A stretch of DNA of 64,000 nucleotides from Variovorax sp. OK212 (GCF_900112425.1 NZ_FOLP01000008.1:124001-188000), one strand, 5' to 3'; counted from the stretch's first letter, positions 25,599 to 34,583 are shown. Numbers and translations are program-made. The notes: generated by a model from the letters alone, not told the origin.

Positions 25599-27740
25599 AT
25601 GGCCACAGGTGTCCAAGTAGACGTTGAAGTTGGCAGGGGTTTGGAGGCGCTCTTCAAGCCGCGCTCGATCGCGATCTTCGGCGCGTCCGACGACGTGACC
25701 AAGATCGGCGGGCGGCCGCTGCAGTTCCTGCAGAAGTACGGCTACCGCGGCGCGATCTACCCGGTCAACCGCAAGGGCGGCACGGTGCAGTCGCTCCCCG
25801 CCTATGCGAACGTGGCCGAGCTGCCGTCGGTGCCCGACCTGGCCGTGATGGCGGTGCCGCCCGACGCGGTGCTCGAGGCGGTGAAGGACTGCGCCGCGCG
25901 CGGCGTGCGCGCGGCCGTCATCCTGTCGTCCGGCTTCTCGGAGATGGGCGAAAAAGGCAGCCGCCTGCAGGCGGCCATCGGCGAGGTTGCGAGGGCGTCG
26001 GGCATGCGCGTGGTGGGGCCGAACTGCCTGGGCTCCATCGGCGTGGCGGACAAGAGCATCGCCACGTTCTCGGTGGCGCTGGAGTCGGCCTTTCCGGCCG
26101 CGGGCCCCGTGGGCATCGTGTCGCAGAGCGGCAACCTCGGCAGCTACACGATGCGCCTGGCCGCCGAGCGCGGCATCGGCATCAGCCGCCTGCTGACCAC
26201 GGGCAACGAATGCGACGTGGACATTGCCGACGGCATCGCCTCGCTGGCAACCGATGCGGCCACCTCGGTCATCCTGTGCTGCATGGAAACCTGCCGCGAC
26301 GCGCCCAAGCTGGTGCGCGCACTGGGCATGGCGCGCGAGGCCGGCAAGCCGGTGGTCGTGCTGAAGGTGGGTGTGTCGTTGGCGGGCAGCGAAGCGGCGG
26401 CCTCGCACACCGGCGCGCTCGCGGGTTCGGACGCCGTGTTCGACGTGGTGCTGCGCAATGCCGGCGCCATTCGCGTGCCCAGCATCGAGCAGTTGCTCGA
26501 GGTGGGCCATGCCGTGTCGGTGGTCGGCACGGCGCGCGCGCCCAAGGGCAACCGCGTGGCGCTGGTCACCGCATCCGGCGGCTTCGGCGTGCTGATGGCC
26601 GACGCGGCCAGCGCGCAGGGGCTGGAACTGCCGAAGCTCTCCGCGGCCACGCAGCAGCGCATCGTGGCGGCGCTGCCGTACGCATCGCCGGGCAACCCGG
26701 TCGACATGACGGCCCAGGTGTCGAGCCGGCCCGAGCTGCTGGTGCAGGTGCTGTCGGCGGTGGCGGAAGACGCCAGCTGCGACGCGGTGATCCTGCAGTC
26801 GGCCTACGCCTTCCAGATGCCGCGCCTGCGCGACGTGTACATCGCCGCGCTGGAAGAGGTGCGCCGCGCGCACCCGTCGCGGCTCATCCTGCTGTGCTGC
26901 AAGGCGCCGCGCGAGACCATCGCGCAACTCAACGAGATGGGCCTGCCGACGGTGGAGACCATCGACGCCGCGTGCGCCACGCTGGCGGCGCTGGTGCGCC
27001 TGGGCACGCGCGGCGAGCAGGTGCAGGCGCCGACGGCATCGCCTTCGCCCGAAGCGCTGCCGCCCGAGGCCTTTGCCAACGAAGCGAGCGCCAAGGCCGT
27101 GCTCGCGCAGGCCGGCATTCCGGTGCTGAGAGAAGTCACGGCCAGCGGCTGGAACGAGGCACTGGCGGCCGCGCGCGACATCGGATTTCCGCTGGTGCTG
27201 AAGATCGTCTCGCCCGACATCGCGCACAAGACCGAGGTCGGCGGCGTGGTGGTCGGCGTGCGTTCGGAGGCGCAGCTGCGCGAAGCGTACGACGCCATGC
27301 TGGCCCGCGTGGCGCAGAAGGCGCCGCGGGCGCGCATCGCCGGCGTGCTGGTCGCGCAGATGGCGCAGGGCGGCACCGAGCTGATCCTCGGCACCACGAA
27401 GGACCCGGTCTTCGGCCCGGTCGTGATGGTGGGCCTGGGCGGCATCTTTGCCGAGGTGCTGCGCGACGTGGCGCTGCAGGTGGCACCCGTGACCGAGGCG
27501 CAGGCGATGCAGATGCTGCGCTCGCTCAAGGCCTTCGCGCTGCTGGACGGCGCGCGCGGCCGGCCGAAGGCCGACGTGGCGGCCGCGGCGCGCGCCGTGG
27601 CGGCGCTGTCGCAGTTCGCCGCGCGGCATGCGCAGAGCGTCTGCGAGATCGACATCAACCCGCTGGTGGTCCTGGACCACGGGCAAGGTGCCTTCGCGCT
27701 CGACGCGCTGCTGGTGCCCGAAACGAAAGACAAGCCATGA
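25599..27740 (+). CDS. Acyl-CoA synthetase, NDP-forming (acetate-CoA ligase family)
   Basis: 713-residue single-chain ligase with CoA-binding Rossmann domain (about 15-140, IFGASDDVTKIGGRPLQFL), succinyl-CoA-ligase-like domain (about 150-460) including the phospho-His candidate in AASHTGALAGSD, and a C-terminal ATP-grasp domain (about 490-710, VLKIVSPDIAHKTEVGGVVVG, GLGGIFAEVLRDV). Converts a carboxylic acid plus CoA and ATP to acyl-CoA, ADP and phosphate, or the reverse. Overlaps the SDR gene by 4 bp. A second paralogue is at 59853-61988. Confidence 0.92.
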   Translation: MATGVQVDVEVGRGLEALFKPRSIAIFGASDDVTKIGGRPLQFLQKYGYRGAIYPVNRKGGTVQSLPAYANVAELPSVPDLAVMAVPPDAVLEAVKDCAARGVRAAVILSSGFSEMGEKGSRLQAAIGEVARASGMRVVGPNCLGSIGVADKSIATFSVALESAFPAAGPVGIVSQSGNLGSYTMRLAAERGIGISRLLTTGNECDVDIADGIASLATDAATSVILCCMETCRDAPKLVRALGMAREAGKPVVVLKVGVSLAGSEAAASHTGALAGSDAVFDVVLRNAGAIRVPSIEQLLEVGHAVSVVGTARAPKGNRVALVTASGGFGVLMADAASAQGLELPKLSAATQQRIVAALPYASPGNPVDMTAQVSSRPELLVQVLSAVAEDASCDAVILQSAYAFQMPRLRDVYIAALEEVRRAHPSRLILLCCKAPRETIAQLNEMGLPTVETIDAACATLAALVRLGTRGEQVQAPTASPSPEALPPEAFANEASAKAVLAQAGIPVLREVTASGWNEALAAARDIGFPLVLKIVSPDIAHKTEVGGVVVGVRSEAQLREAYDAMLARVAQKAPRARIAGVLVAQMAQGGTELILGTTKDPVFGPVVMVGLGGIFAEVLRDVALQVAPVTEAQAMQMLRSLKAFALLDGARGRPKADVAAAARAVAALSQFAARHAQSVCEIDINPLVVLDHGQGAFALDALLVPETKDKP

Positions 27741-28501
27741 ATGCACCTCTGTCCCTCGAAGGCCGCGTGGCCTTCATCAGCGGCGCGGGCCACGGCATCG
27801 GCCGCGCCACCGCGCTGGCCTTCGCCCGCCTGGGCGCGACGGTCGGCGTGAACGACCTCAAGGCCGAGTTCGTGGAAGACACCGTCGCCGAAATCCACCG
27901 GCTCGGCGGCAAGGCCGTGGCGGTGCCGCAGGACGTGTCGAGCCGGGACGGCATGCGCCTGGCCGTGCAGCGCCTGCACGCCGAAGCCGGCCGGCTCGAC
28001 GTGATGGTCAACAACGCGGCCTGGGTGCGCTACCAGCCGTTGATGGAAGTCACGCCCGAGGTGATGGACCGCATGGTCGACATCGGCTTCAAGTCGGTGA
28101 TCTGGGGCATCCAGGCCGCGGCCGAGGTCATGGACCCGGAACGCGGCGGCTCCATCGTCAACGTGGCCTCCATCGCGGGCTTCAAGTCGCCCGCGCGTTC
28201 GGTGGTGTACAGCGGCCTGAAGGCCGGCGTGCTCGGCATCACCCGCGCCGCGGCGGCCGACCTGGGCGCGCGGGGCATCCGCGTGAACGCCGTGGCACCC
28301 GGCGCCGTGCCGACCGAAGGCACGGCCAAGCACCGCAATGCCGAGCTCGACGCCAGGCGCATTGCACGTACGCCGCTGGGCCGCCTCGGCACGGTGGAAG
28401 ACATTGCGGACGCCATCTGCTTCCTGGCCGGCGACGGCTCGCGCTTCGTCAATGCCGAGGTGATCCGCCTGGACGGCGGTGCGTCGGAGACCTCGCTGTG
28501 A
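27737..28501 (+). CDS. SDR-family oxidoreductase
   Basis: Classical short-chain dehydrogenase, 254 residues: cofactor motif SGAGHGIGRA (TGxxxGxG type), NNAAW, Ser in NVASIAG and catalytic Tyr-x3-Lys in VVYSGLKAG. An acidic residue after beta-2 (NDLKAEF) suggests NAD preference. Ends with the usual VIRLDGGASE. Both ends overlap neighbours by 4 bp. Probably oxidises a hydroxyacyl-CoA or a free alcohol intermediate of this operon. Confidence 0.9.
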   Translation: MNAPLSLEGRVAFISGAGHGIGRATALAFARLGATVGVNDLKAEFVEDTVAEIHRLGGKAVAVPQDVSSRDGMRLAVQRLHAEAGRLDVMVNNAAWVRYQPLMEVTPEVMDRMVDIGFKSVIWGIQAAAEVMDPERGGSIVNVASIAGFKSPARSVVYSGLKAGVLGITRAAAADLGARGIRVNAVAPGAVPTEGTAKHRNAELDARRIARTPLGRLGTVEDIADAICFLAGDGSRFVNAEVIRLDGGASETSL

Positions 28502-28890
28502 GCACCGAAGGCACTCCTGTCGACCCTTCGCCGCTGCGCCTGCAGAACGTCTACGTGGTCGCGCAACGCCCGGCCGAGCTGCATGCCTTCTACGAATCGG
28601 CGCTGGGCCTGAAGCTCAAGTTCCGCGACAAGGACCGTTGGTTCCAGTACGGCGTGGGCAACACCAGCGTGGCGCTGGCCTGCACCGAAGAAGCCGCACC
28701 GGCCGCGTCGGGCCTGGTGATGGTGTTCGAGGTGAGCGACTTCGCCGGCGCGCAGGAGCGCATCACCGGCGCGGGCGGCGAAGTCATCGGCACGCGCGAC
28801 ATGGGCTCGCACGGCGCGGTGATGTCGCTGCGCGACCCCGAAGGCAACGTGGTGCAGCTGTTCAAGCGCGCCGCGGCCCCGGCGGCATGA
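28498..28890 (+). CDS. VOC-family (glyoxalase/dioxygenase-fold) protein
   Basis: 130-residue protein with the beta-alpha-beta-beta-beta VOC fold: LQNVYVVAQRPAELHAFYESALGLKLKFRD at residues 15-44 and RDPEGNVVQLFKR at the C-terminus. Only one module pair is present. GTG start at 28498 overlaps the SDR stop (GTGA). Could be a lyase, isomerase, epimerase or binding protein; the metal ligands cannot be assigned with confidence. Confidence 0.85.
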   Translation: MSTEGTPVDPSPLRLQNVYVVAQRPAELHAFYESALGLKLKFRDKDRWFQYGVGNTSVALACTEEAAPAASGLVMVFEVSDFAGAQERITGAGGEVIGTRDMGSHGAVMSLRDPEGNVVQLFKRAAAPAA

Positions 28891-29447
28891 ACCCGCGCGC
28901 ACCGCTGCAGGCGCTGCTCGACCGCGAGGCCATTCGCGAGTGCCTGTTCCGCTATTGCCGCGGCATCGACCGCGTCGACGAGGAGGCGCTGCGCTCGGCC
29001 TACTGGGAAGACGCCACCGACTGCCACGGCGCGTGGAACGGCAGCGCCGACGGCTTCATCACGCAGGCGCTGCAGCGGCTGCGCCAGGGCGGGCGGCGCG
29101 TGCACCAGGTGAACAACATCTCGATCGAGCTGCACGGCAGCACGGCCGCGGTGGAAAGCGGCTTCTTCGCGCTGCAGGCGCCGGCCGACGCGCCCGCCAG
29201 GCGCACCTTGCTGTGCGGGCGCTACCTCGACCGCTTCGAGCGCCGTCTGGGCGAGTGGCGCATTGCCGCGCGCACCGTGGTGTACGACTGGATCGAGGAG
29301 CGCGAGCGGCCGGAGCTCGTGCGCAGCGACGCCGTGCTGTTCGGCGCGCGCCAGCCGGTGGGCTGCGCGGCGCCGCACGACATGCTGTATGCGTTGCTGC
29401 GCGATGTACGCGATGCAGGTGCAGCGGACAACGGAACGAACACATGA
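28887..29447 (+). CDS. SnoaL-like (NTF2-fold) protein
   Basis: 186 residues with an N-terminal helix and cone-like NTF2 fold of the SnoaL_4 type (LLDREAIRECLFRYCRGIDRVDE, then YWEDATDCHGAWNGSADGF). Family members are small dehydratases, cyclases, hydroxylase-associated proteins or unknowns; the early Tyr/Asp/His positions are retained. ATG at 28887 and the stop both overlap neighbours by 4 bp. Role in the pathway unknown. Confidence 0.85.
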   Translation: MNPRAPLQALLDREAIRECLFRYCRGIDRVDEEALRSAYWEDATDCHGAWNGSADGFITQALQRLRQGGRRVHQVNNISIELHGSTAAVESGFFALQAPADAPARRTLLCGRYLDRFERRLGEWRIAARTVVYDWIEERERPELVRSDAVLFGARQPVGCAAPHDMLYALLRDVRDAGAADNGTNT

Positions 29448-30613
29448 TCAGAGACCGAGAAAAGTTCCAGGCCCTGCTTGGCACCGTGCGCCGCTTCGTG
29501 CAGGACGAATGCCGCCCGGTCGAAGCACAGGTCGACACCGACGACGAGATTCCCGAGCCGCTGGTGCAGCGCATGCGCGACATCGGCCTGTTCGGCCACA
29601 GCATTCCCGAAGACTTCGGCGGCGCCGGCCTGACCACGGAAGAACTCACGCTGGTGAACCTCGAGGTCTCGCAGGTCGCCACCGCGTTCCGTGCGCGCTT
29701 CGGCGGCAACACCGGCATCGCCTCCGAATCGCTCGTGGTCGACGGCACGCCGGCGCAGCAACGCCACTACCTGCCGCGCCTGGCCAGCGGCGAGCTGACC
29801 GGCTGCTTCGCGCTCACCGAGCCCGAGGCCGGCTCGGACGCGACGGCGCAGAAGACGGTGGCGGTGCGCGATGGCGACAGCTTCGTCATCACGGGGCAGA
29901 AGTGCTTCATCACCAACGCGCCGATCGCGAACCTGTTCACCGTGTTCGCGCGGACTGACATGAGTGCCAAGGGTGCTGCGGGCATCAGCGCCTTCCTGGT
30001 CGAACGAGGCGCGCCGGGCCTGTCGACCTCGCAGCCTTACCGCAAGATGGGCCAGCACGGCTCGCCGGTGGGCGAGGTCACGCTGGAGCGGGTGCGCGTG
30101 CCGGCGTCTGCCATCGTGGGCGGCGTGGAAGGGCAGGGCTTTCGCACGGCCATGAAGACGCTGAACAAGCAGCGCATCAACCTGGCCGCGCTGTGCATCG
30201 GCCCGGCGATCCGGCTGGTGGAAGAGATGGCCCGGCAGGCGCAGTCGCGCCGGCAGTTCGGCCAGCCCATCGGCGAGTTCCAGCTGGTGCAGCAGATGAT
30301 CGCCGAGAGCAACACCGAGGTGCATGCGGCGCGCGCGCTCGTGCTCGAAACGGCGCGCCAGCGCGACGACGGCATCGACGTGACCATGGAGGCGTCGATG
30401 TGCAAGCTCTTCGCCTCCGAGATGTGCGGCCGCGTCGCCGACCGGGCCGTGCAGGTCTTCGGTGGCAGCGGCTTCATCGCCGGCAACGTGGCCGAGCGCT
30501 TCTACCGCGACGTGCGGCTGTTCCGGCTCTACGAGGGCACCAGCCAGATCCACCTGGTCAACATCGCGAAGCGCACGCTGGCGCTGGCCGCGAAGGACGC
30601 CGCGGCATCCTGA
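29444..30613 (+). CDS. Acyl-CoA dehydrogenase (canonical, single-subunit type)
   Basis: 389-residue enzyme with all canonical motifs: FALTEPEAGSDATA (FAD/substrate loop), FVITGQKCFITNAP, RRQFGQPIGEFQLVQ and RLYEGTSQIHLVNIAK, where the Glu of EGT is the catalytic base position of SCAD/MCAD enzymes. Last gene of the 20.3-30.6 kb operon, ATGA overlap with the SnoaL-like gene. Electrons would go to EtfAB. Confidence 0.93.
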   Translation: MIRDREKFQALLGTVRRFVQDECRPVEAQVDTDDEIPEPLVQRMRDIGLFGHSIPEDFGGAGLTTEELTLVNLEVSQVATAFRARFGGNTGIASESLVVDGTPAQQRHYLPRLASGELTGCFALTEPEAGSDATAQKTVAVRDGDSFVITGQKCFITNAPIANLFTVFARTDMSAKGAAGISAFLVERGAPGLSTSQPYRKMGQHGSPVGEVTLERVRVPASAIVGGVEGQGFRTAMKTLNKQRINLAALCIGPAIRLVEEMARQAQSRRQFGQPIGEFQLVQQMIAESNTEVHAARALVLETARQRDDGIDVTMEASMCKLFASEMCGRVADRAVQVFGGSGFIAGNVAERFYRDVRLFRLYEGTSQIHLVNIAKRTLALAAKDAAAS

Positions 30614-30629
30614 GAACGCAGGGGAGCGC

Positions 30630-31274
30630 TCAGGCCGTTGCGAGCGGCATCGGCAGCTTGCGGTCGAGCAGCGCTTGCACGCCGCGCAACGCCTCGGCCA
30701 GCACCTCGGCGCCCAATACCGTGCGCTGCAGCGGGAAGAAGTGCAGGTCGCGGATGCCGATGGTGCGGAACACCGCCTCGAGGTAGGGCGTGAGGAAGTC
30801 GGGCTGCAGCGTGCCTTCGCCCGTGTAGCCGCCGCCCGACGCCACCGCGATGTAGACCGGGCGGTCCGCGAGCAGTCCGACCTTGCCCTCGGCCGAGAAG
30901 CCGAAGCTGCGGTGTGCGCGCAGCACATGGTCGATCCAGGCCTTCAGCACCGACGGCACCGTGTAGTTGTGCATCGGCGTGCCGATGACGAGTGCGTCGG
31001 CCGCCTCGAGCTCGCAGATGAGCCGCTCGGACTGCGCCAGCGAGCCGGGCCGCTCGCAGGCGTCGGGCCGCAGCGGCCATGAGCCCGCCAGCGTGTGGCC
31101 GTAGGTTTCGTCCACGTGCGGCAAGCCGATGGCGCCGAAGTCGCGCCGCACCACGGCCGCATTCGGGTCGCGCGCCAGCAGCCGCTCGACGATGCGCTGC
31201 GAGAAGTTCACGCTGAACGACGCATTGCCGCGCGGGCTGGCCGTGATGTGCAGGATGCTGCCGATCGCCTTCAT
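30630..31274 (-). CDS. FMN-dependent NADH:quinone oxidoreductase / azoreductase (AzoR-like)
   Basis: 214-residue flavodoxin-fold protein. The FMN phosphate loop is ASPRGNASFS (residues 12-21), then GTPMHNYTVPSVLKAWIDHV binds the isoalloxazine, and VASGGGYTGEG follows. This is the AzoR pattern; physiological substrates are quinones. The ATG at 31274 overlaps the stop of the acetyltransferase gene (ATGA); longer in-frame text upstream is out-of-frame GNAT sequence. Converges on the dehydrogenase gene with 16 bp between. Confidence 0.9.
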   Translation of the reverse strand: MKAIGSILHITASPRGNASFSVNFSQRIVERLLARDPNAAVVRRDFGAIGLPHVDETYGHTLAGSWPLRPDACERPGSLAQSERLICELEAADALVIGTPMHNYTVPSVLKAWIDHVLRAHRSFGFSAEGKVGLLADRPVYIAVASGGGYTGEGTLQPDFLTPYLEAVFRTIGIRDLHFFPLQRTVLGAEVLAEALRGVQALLDRKLPMPLATA

Positions 31275-31738
31275 CGCGCGGCTCCCTGCAGCACCTTGCT
31301 GAAGCGCATGGCGCCGGTCAGCATGCCCTGGCGGAAATAGAAGCGCTGGGCCAGCGCGTTCGACAGGCCGGTGTCGAGCACCAGCTTCATGCAGCCGGCC
31401 TCCTCGGCGATGCGCGTGGTGGCGTCGATGAGGCGCGCGCCCCACTCGCCGCCGCGCTCGCTCTCGAGCGTGACGAGGTCGTCGACGTACAGGAAGCGCC
31501 CGTAGACCAGGTTTTCCTGCAGGCGGTAGCCGGCCAGCGCGATGACCTCTTCGCCGCGCCATGCGGCAAGGATGCGGTAGCCGTCCTCGCGCATGCGGTG
31601 CACGCGCTGCGCCATGTCCTGCGCGCTCTGCAGGTGCGGGCGCAGCTGGTGCATGGCGCTCCAGCAGGCCTGCAGTTCGGCCTCGCTCTCGGCGTGGCGG
31701 ATGGCGAAGCCGGCTGGCATCGTCGGTGTGGCGTTCAT
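31271..31738 (-). CDS. GNAT-family N-acetyltransferase
   Basis: 155-residue acetyltransferase. The acetyl-CoA loop is in the ESERGGEWGARLIDATTRIA region and the C-terminal strand in MKLVLDTGLSNALAQRFYFRQGM. The ATG at 31738 is preceded by AAGGACAAGGA; an ATG at 31762 is a weaker alternative. Acceptor unknown. Two-gene operon with the azoreductase. Confidence 0.87.
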   Translation of the reverse strand: MNATPTMPAGFAIRHAESEAELQACWSAMHQLRPHLQSAQDMAQRVHRMREDGYRILAAWRGEEVIALAGYRLQENLVYGRFLYVDDLVTLESERGGEWGARLIDATTRIAEEAGCMKLVLDTGLSNALAQRFYFRQGMLTGAMRFSKVLQGAAR

Positions 31739-32010
31739 TCCTTGTCCTTGGTCAGATGGCATCAAGGAATTCTGGCGATGAAGAGGCCCAGGCGACAGGC
31801 CCAAGAAATGCATTTTGGACTGGGCCATGCAGGCCGCTGCATGGCGTTGTCGAGCGCGCCCCGGCACGTCGGCCTGGCCGTTCGATGCCATGAGGCCGCG
31901 CACCGGTTCCCGCAACGGCAGGTGAAATTGTCCGACACCGAGCGTGCGCAGCGCCGCCCAGATTGAAGGTTCGCGATCTTCCAACCCATGAACCGTTCAA
32001 GGAGCTTTCG

Positions 32011-32160
32011 ATGATCCGCAAACTCGCTTCAGGCGAATACCGCCTCTACGCCCGCAAGGTCGATCCCAAGACCCACAAGCGCCGCAACCTCGGCACCTTC
32101 GACTCGCTCGCGCAAGCGCAGCAGCACGAACGGGAAGTCCAGTATTTCAAGCGCCACTGA
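32011..32160 (+). CDS. Small basic hypothetical protein (49 aa)
   Basis: 49 residues, rich in Lys/Arg (MIRKLASGEYRLYARK start, KTHKRRNLGTF middle, ending YFKRH). No known domain recognised; the charge pattern would suit nucleic-acid contact but that is a guess. Strong AAGGAG box 5 nt upstream of the ATG at 32011 supports translation. First of several small genes in the 32-35 kb stretch. Confidence 0.75.
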   Translation: MIRKLASGEYRLYARKVDPKTHKRRNLGTFDSLAQAQQHEREVQYFKRH

Positions 32161-32192
32161 CGACGGCCCCGTACCAACCCAGGAGAACACAC

Positions 32193-32534
32193 ATGAGCAC
32201 CACCGCCCCCAACCCCGGCGTGTTTGCGTTTCCCACATCGGCCCATCATCCGGCCGCGTCGCCCGAACGCACGAAGCCCGTCACCGAGACGCCGACCGAG
32301 CCGGCCATCGACCACGGGCTGGAGGAGTCGTTTCCGGCCAGCGACCCGGTGTCGGTCAGCGTGAGCAAGGCCGTGCATCCCGCGTCCCATGGCTCGCAGG
32401 GCTTGCGCGATGCCGCGCCGGCCAGGCGGTCGTGGCGCTCCGCGGTGCCCAAGGCGGTCGGCGCCGGCGTGCTGGCTGGCGGCGCGGCGCTGGCCGTGGG
32501 CTATGCGCTCACGAAGCTTCGGCGCGTGCACTGA
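32193..32534 (+). CDS. Small hypothetical protein with ESFPASDP motif and C-terminal membrane helix
   Basis: 113 residues. Residues 1-40 are Pro/Thr-rich and disordered-looking; DHGLEESFPASDPVSVSV (about 41-58) is a short conserved motif seen in small stress-associated proteins of proteobacteria; residues about 87-108 form one Gly/Ala-rich hydrophobic helix. Preceded by AGGAG. Function unknown. Confidence 0.8.
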   Translation: MSTTAPNPGVFAFPTSAHHPAASPERTKPVTETPTEPAIDHGLEESFPASDPVSVSVSKAVHPASHGSQGLRDAAPARRSWRSAVPKAVGAGVLAGGAALAVGYALTKLRRVH

Positions 32535-32561
32535 CCGGGCGGTCCGCGGCGAGGCGAGACA

Positions 32562-33734
32562 TTGACTTCGCCCCGGAGCATGCCCTTGACCTCAACCACC
32601 ACCCTGCCCACCGCAGCGCCCGAACCTGACCCGCGACCCGCATCGACGCTGGCGAAGCTCCTGCGCCTGTGCAAGGACGCGGTGATGGCGTGGATCGACG
32701 ACTTCGCGCCCAGCATGGGCGCGGCGATCTCGTACTACACGATGTTCTCGCTCGCGCCGCTGCTGGTCATCGTCATCGCCGTGGCGGGTGCGCTCTTCGG
32801 CGCCGAGGCGGTACAGGGGCAGATCGCCGCGCAGCTGTCCGGCCTGATCGGGCAGGAGGGCGCGCTGGCCGTGCAAGGCCTGATTCGCAGCGCCAGCGAG
32901 CCATCGCGCGGGCTCATCGCCGGCGCCATCAGCATCTGCGTGCTGGTCGTCGGCGCGACCACGGTCTTTGCCGAACTGCAGAGCGCGCTCGACCGCATCT
33001 GGCACGTGCCCGAGCGTGTGAAGCCCAAGGGCGTGTGGGGCGTGCTGCGCGCGCGGGTGCTGTCGTTCGGGCTGATCCTGGGGCTCGCGTTCCTGCTGAT
33101 GGTGTCGCTGATCGTCAGCGCCGCGCTGGCGGCCTTCGGCAGCTGGAGCACCGGCCTCTTTCCGGGCTGGGAGCTGCTGCTGCAGTCGATCAACGTGCTG
33201 GTGTCGCTGGCCATCCTCACGCTGCTGTTCGCGATGATCTTCAAGTTCATGCCGAGCGCGCCCATCGCGTGGCACGACGTGTGGATCGGCGCCGTCGTCA
33301 CCGCGGTGCTGTTCGAGGTCGGCAAGGTGCTGATCGGGCTCTACCTGGGCAAGAGCGGCGTGACCGAGTCGTTCGCGGCGGCCGGTTCGCTCGTGGTGCT
33401 GCTGGCCTGGGTGTACTACGCGGCGCAGATCTTCCTGCTGGGCGCGGAGTTCACCAAGGTCTACGCGAGCACGCACGGCTCGGTGGCCGCGGCCAAGGCC
33501 CAGGCCGCCACGGACAAGACCGCGCGGCAGGCCGAGGCGGGGACCGATGCCGTGGGCCGGCCGGCGCCGGGCAGTGACGCGAAGCTGCGGAAGACGCAGC
33601 GCCTCGTGGAACGTCGCACGCGCACGGCGGTGTCGGCGCTGGCGCGCCAGCTGATGGTGCTGGCGGTGGTGAGCGTGGCCAGCAGGATGCTTTCCCGCCG
33701 CAAGCGGCGCGTCCGCCCCCGGCAGGCGGTATGA
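32562..33734 (+). CDS. YihY/virulence factor BrkB family membrane protein
   Basis: 390-residue inner-membrane protein with six hydrophobic segments between about residues 45 and 285. The N-terminal DDFAPSMGAAISYYTMFSLAPLL and the TVFAELQSALDRIWHVPE loop are typical of YihY. The role of the family is unsettled, despite old names. A basic, Ala-rich C-terminal tail of about 100 residues ends in a short helix and RRKRRVRPR. TTG start at 32562 has GAGG at good spacing; the ATG at 32580 is an alternative. Confidence 0.88.
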   Translation: MTSPRSMPLTSTTTLPTAAPEPDPRPASTLAKLLRLCKDAVMAWIDDFAPSMGAAISYYTMFSLAPLLVIVIAVAGALFGAEAVQGQIAAQLSGLIGQEGALAVQGLIRSASEPSRGLIAGAISICVLVVGATTVFAELQSALDRIWHVPERVKPKGVWGVLRARVLSFGLILGLAFLLMVSLIVSAALAAFGSWSTGLFPGWELLLQSINVLVSLAILTLLFAMIFKFMPSAPIAWHDVWIGAVVTAVLFEVGKVLIGLYLGKSGVTESFAAAGSLVVLLAWVYYAAQIFLLGAEFTKVYASTHGSVAAAKAQAATDKTARQAEAGTDAVGRPAPGSDAKLRKTQRLVERRTRTAVSALARQLMVLAVVSVASRMLSRRKRRVRPRQAV

Positions 33735-33753
33735 GAGAGCTGGTAGGCGCCGC

Positions 33754-33948
33754 TTATTTCAGCGGCGCGTGGTCGGCCATCACGGCGAGCGTCTCGATGA
33801 GGCGCGCCTCGAAACCCCTGGACGGGTCGGTGAAGGCCTCGCAGGCCAGCAGTGCGAGTGCGAGCACGATCGGCACCGCCGACCAGCCCATGGCGCGCCG
33901 CTCTGTACTCACTTCTTCGCGTGGATCTTCCGCATGGATGGTGTTCAT
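33754..33948 (-). CDS. Small single-helix membrane protein (64 aa)
   Basis: 64 residues: a charged N-terminus (HAEDPREEVSTERR), one hydrophobic helix (about 20-37, containing IVLALALLACEAF) and a short cytoplasmic or periplasmic tail. Cys in the helix is not in a lipobox with a preceding signal. Weak AAGG upstream. No family recognised; plausible but could be a spurious frame. Confidence 0.5.
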   Translation of the reverse strand: MNTIHAEDPREEVSTERRAMGWSAVPIVLALALLACEAFTDPSRGFEARLIETLAVMADHAPLK

Positions 33949-34351
33949 CGCCGAAGCCTTTCAACCCTGTGGTCCAAGGCTGCGCCTGCGGCCGCGGTGC
34001 GTCTGTAGGACGGCTTCCGCAACGCGATGATCGAAAGAGGTAGGCCACCCCGCGAATGATCTGCGGCTATTGCTTTTGTCTACGCCGCTTGATGGAAGTG
34101 GGCATCAGGTGGGAATTTCTTGCGGCGTTGAACAGCAAAGCCGTGCGGCTCGTTCGCTGCTGTCGTGCACGTTGTGCGTGCAGTCATGCGTCCATGAAGG
34201 CAAATGCCGCGCCGCAGGATTGCGCTTACACACGCTGCGATGCTTGTCTCACCGCTGCGCTCCTGAGCGGGCCTAGGCTGAAATCCTGTTCTGCAAACAT
34301 CCAATCCAATCCACCCAGCAGACAGAGACAGTCAAAGCCAAGGAGGCCGAC
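33949..34351. other. Gene-free stretch between small genes
   Basis: Open frames here on both strands are short and lack motifs. It must contain promoters for the 64-residue gene (minus strand) and the 52-residue gene (plus strand), but no clear -35/-10 pair or repeat was found. Confidence 0.4.
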
Positions 34352-34510
34352 ATGACCACGAAGAGACGCAGCGTCGATTCCCCCGGCAGCCCTTCCAAGA
34401 CCGCCGAGCCCAAGACCGGCATGAACCCCGACGGGCGCACGCCCGCCGAGTTGCCCAGCGACCCGAAAGCCGCACCGGCGCCAGCCGAGCCGAAAAAGGC
34501 CGGGCACTGA
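34352..34510 (+). CDS. Small Pro/Lys-rich hypothetical protein (52 aa)
   Basis: 52 residues, starting MTTKRRSVDSPGSPSK and ending PAEPKKAGH. Low-complexity, without hydrophobic stretches, likely disordered. The ATG at 34352 is preceded by a near-perfect AAGGAGG box, and a hairpin cluster follows directly, so this is probably a real, well-translated gene although short. Function unknown; stress-associated small proteins of this composition are common next to YihY and PRC-barrel genes. Confidence 0.65.
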   Translation: MTTKRRSVDSPGSPSKTAEPKTGMNPDGRTPAELPSDPKAAPAPAEPKKAGH

Positions 34511-34511
34511 G

Positions 34512-34583
34512 GCCGGCACGAAGCCGGCATGCGGCCCGCCCGGAAGCGGGCGTTACGCATGCCCGGAAGCGGGCGTGCCGCAT
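34512..34583. terminator. Stem-loop cluster with two 23-bp tandem repeats
   Basis: GCCGGC-ACGAA-GCCGGC (34512-34528) is followed by two tandem 23-bp units (34538-34560 and 34561-34583), each containing the hairpin GCCCG-GAAG-CGGGC and ending in GCAT. The cluster lies between two convergent genes (stops at 34510 and 34595) and probably ends both transcripts, although there is no T-run. Confidence 0.55.

Noticed and set aside
24762..27746. 994-codon open frame on the minus strand
   Set aside because: It is antisense to the hydratase and NDP-forming synthetase genes; its Arg/His/Ala-rich composition and lack of motifs show it is a GC-rich shadow frame.
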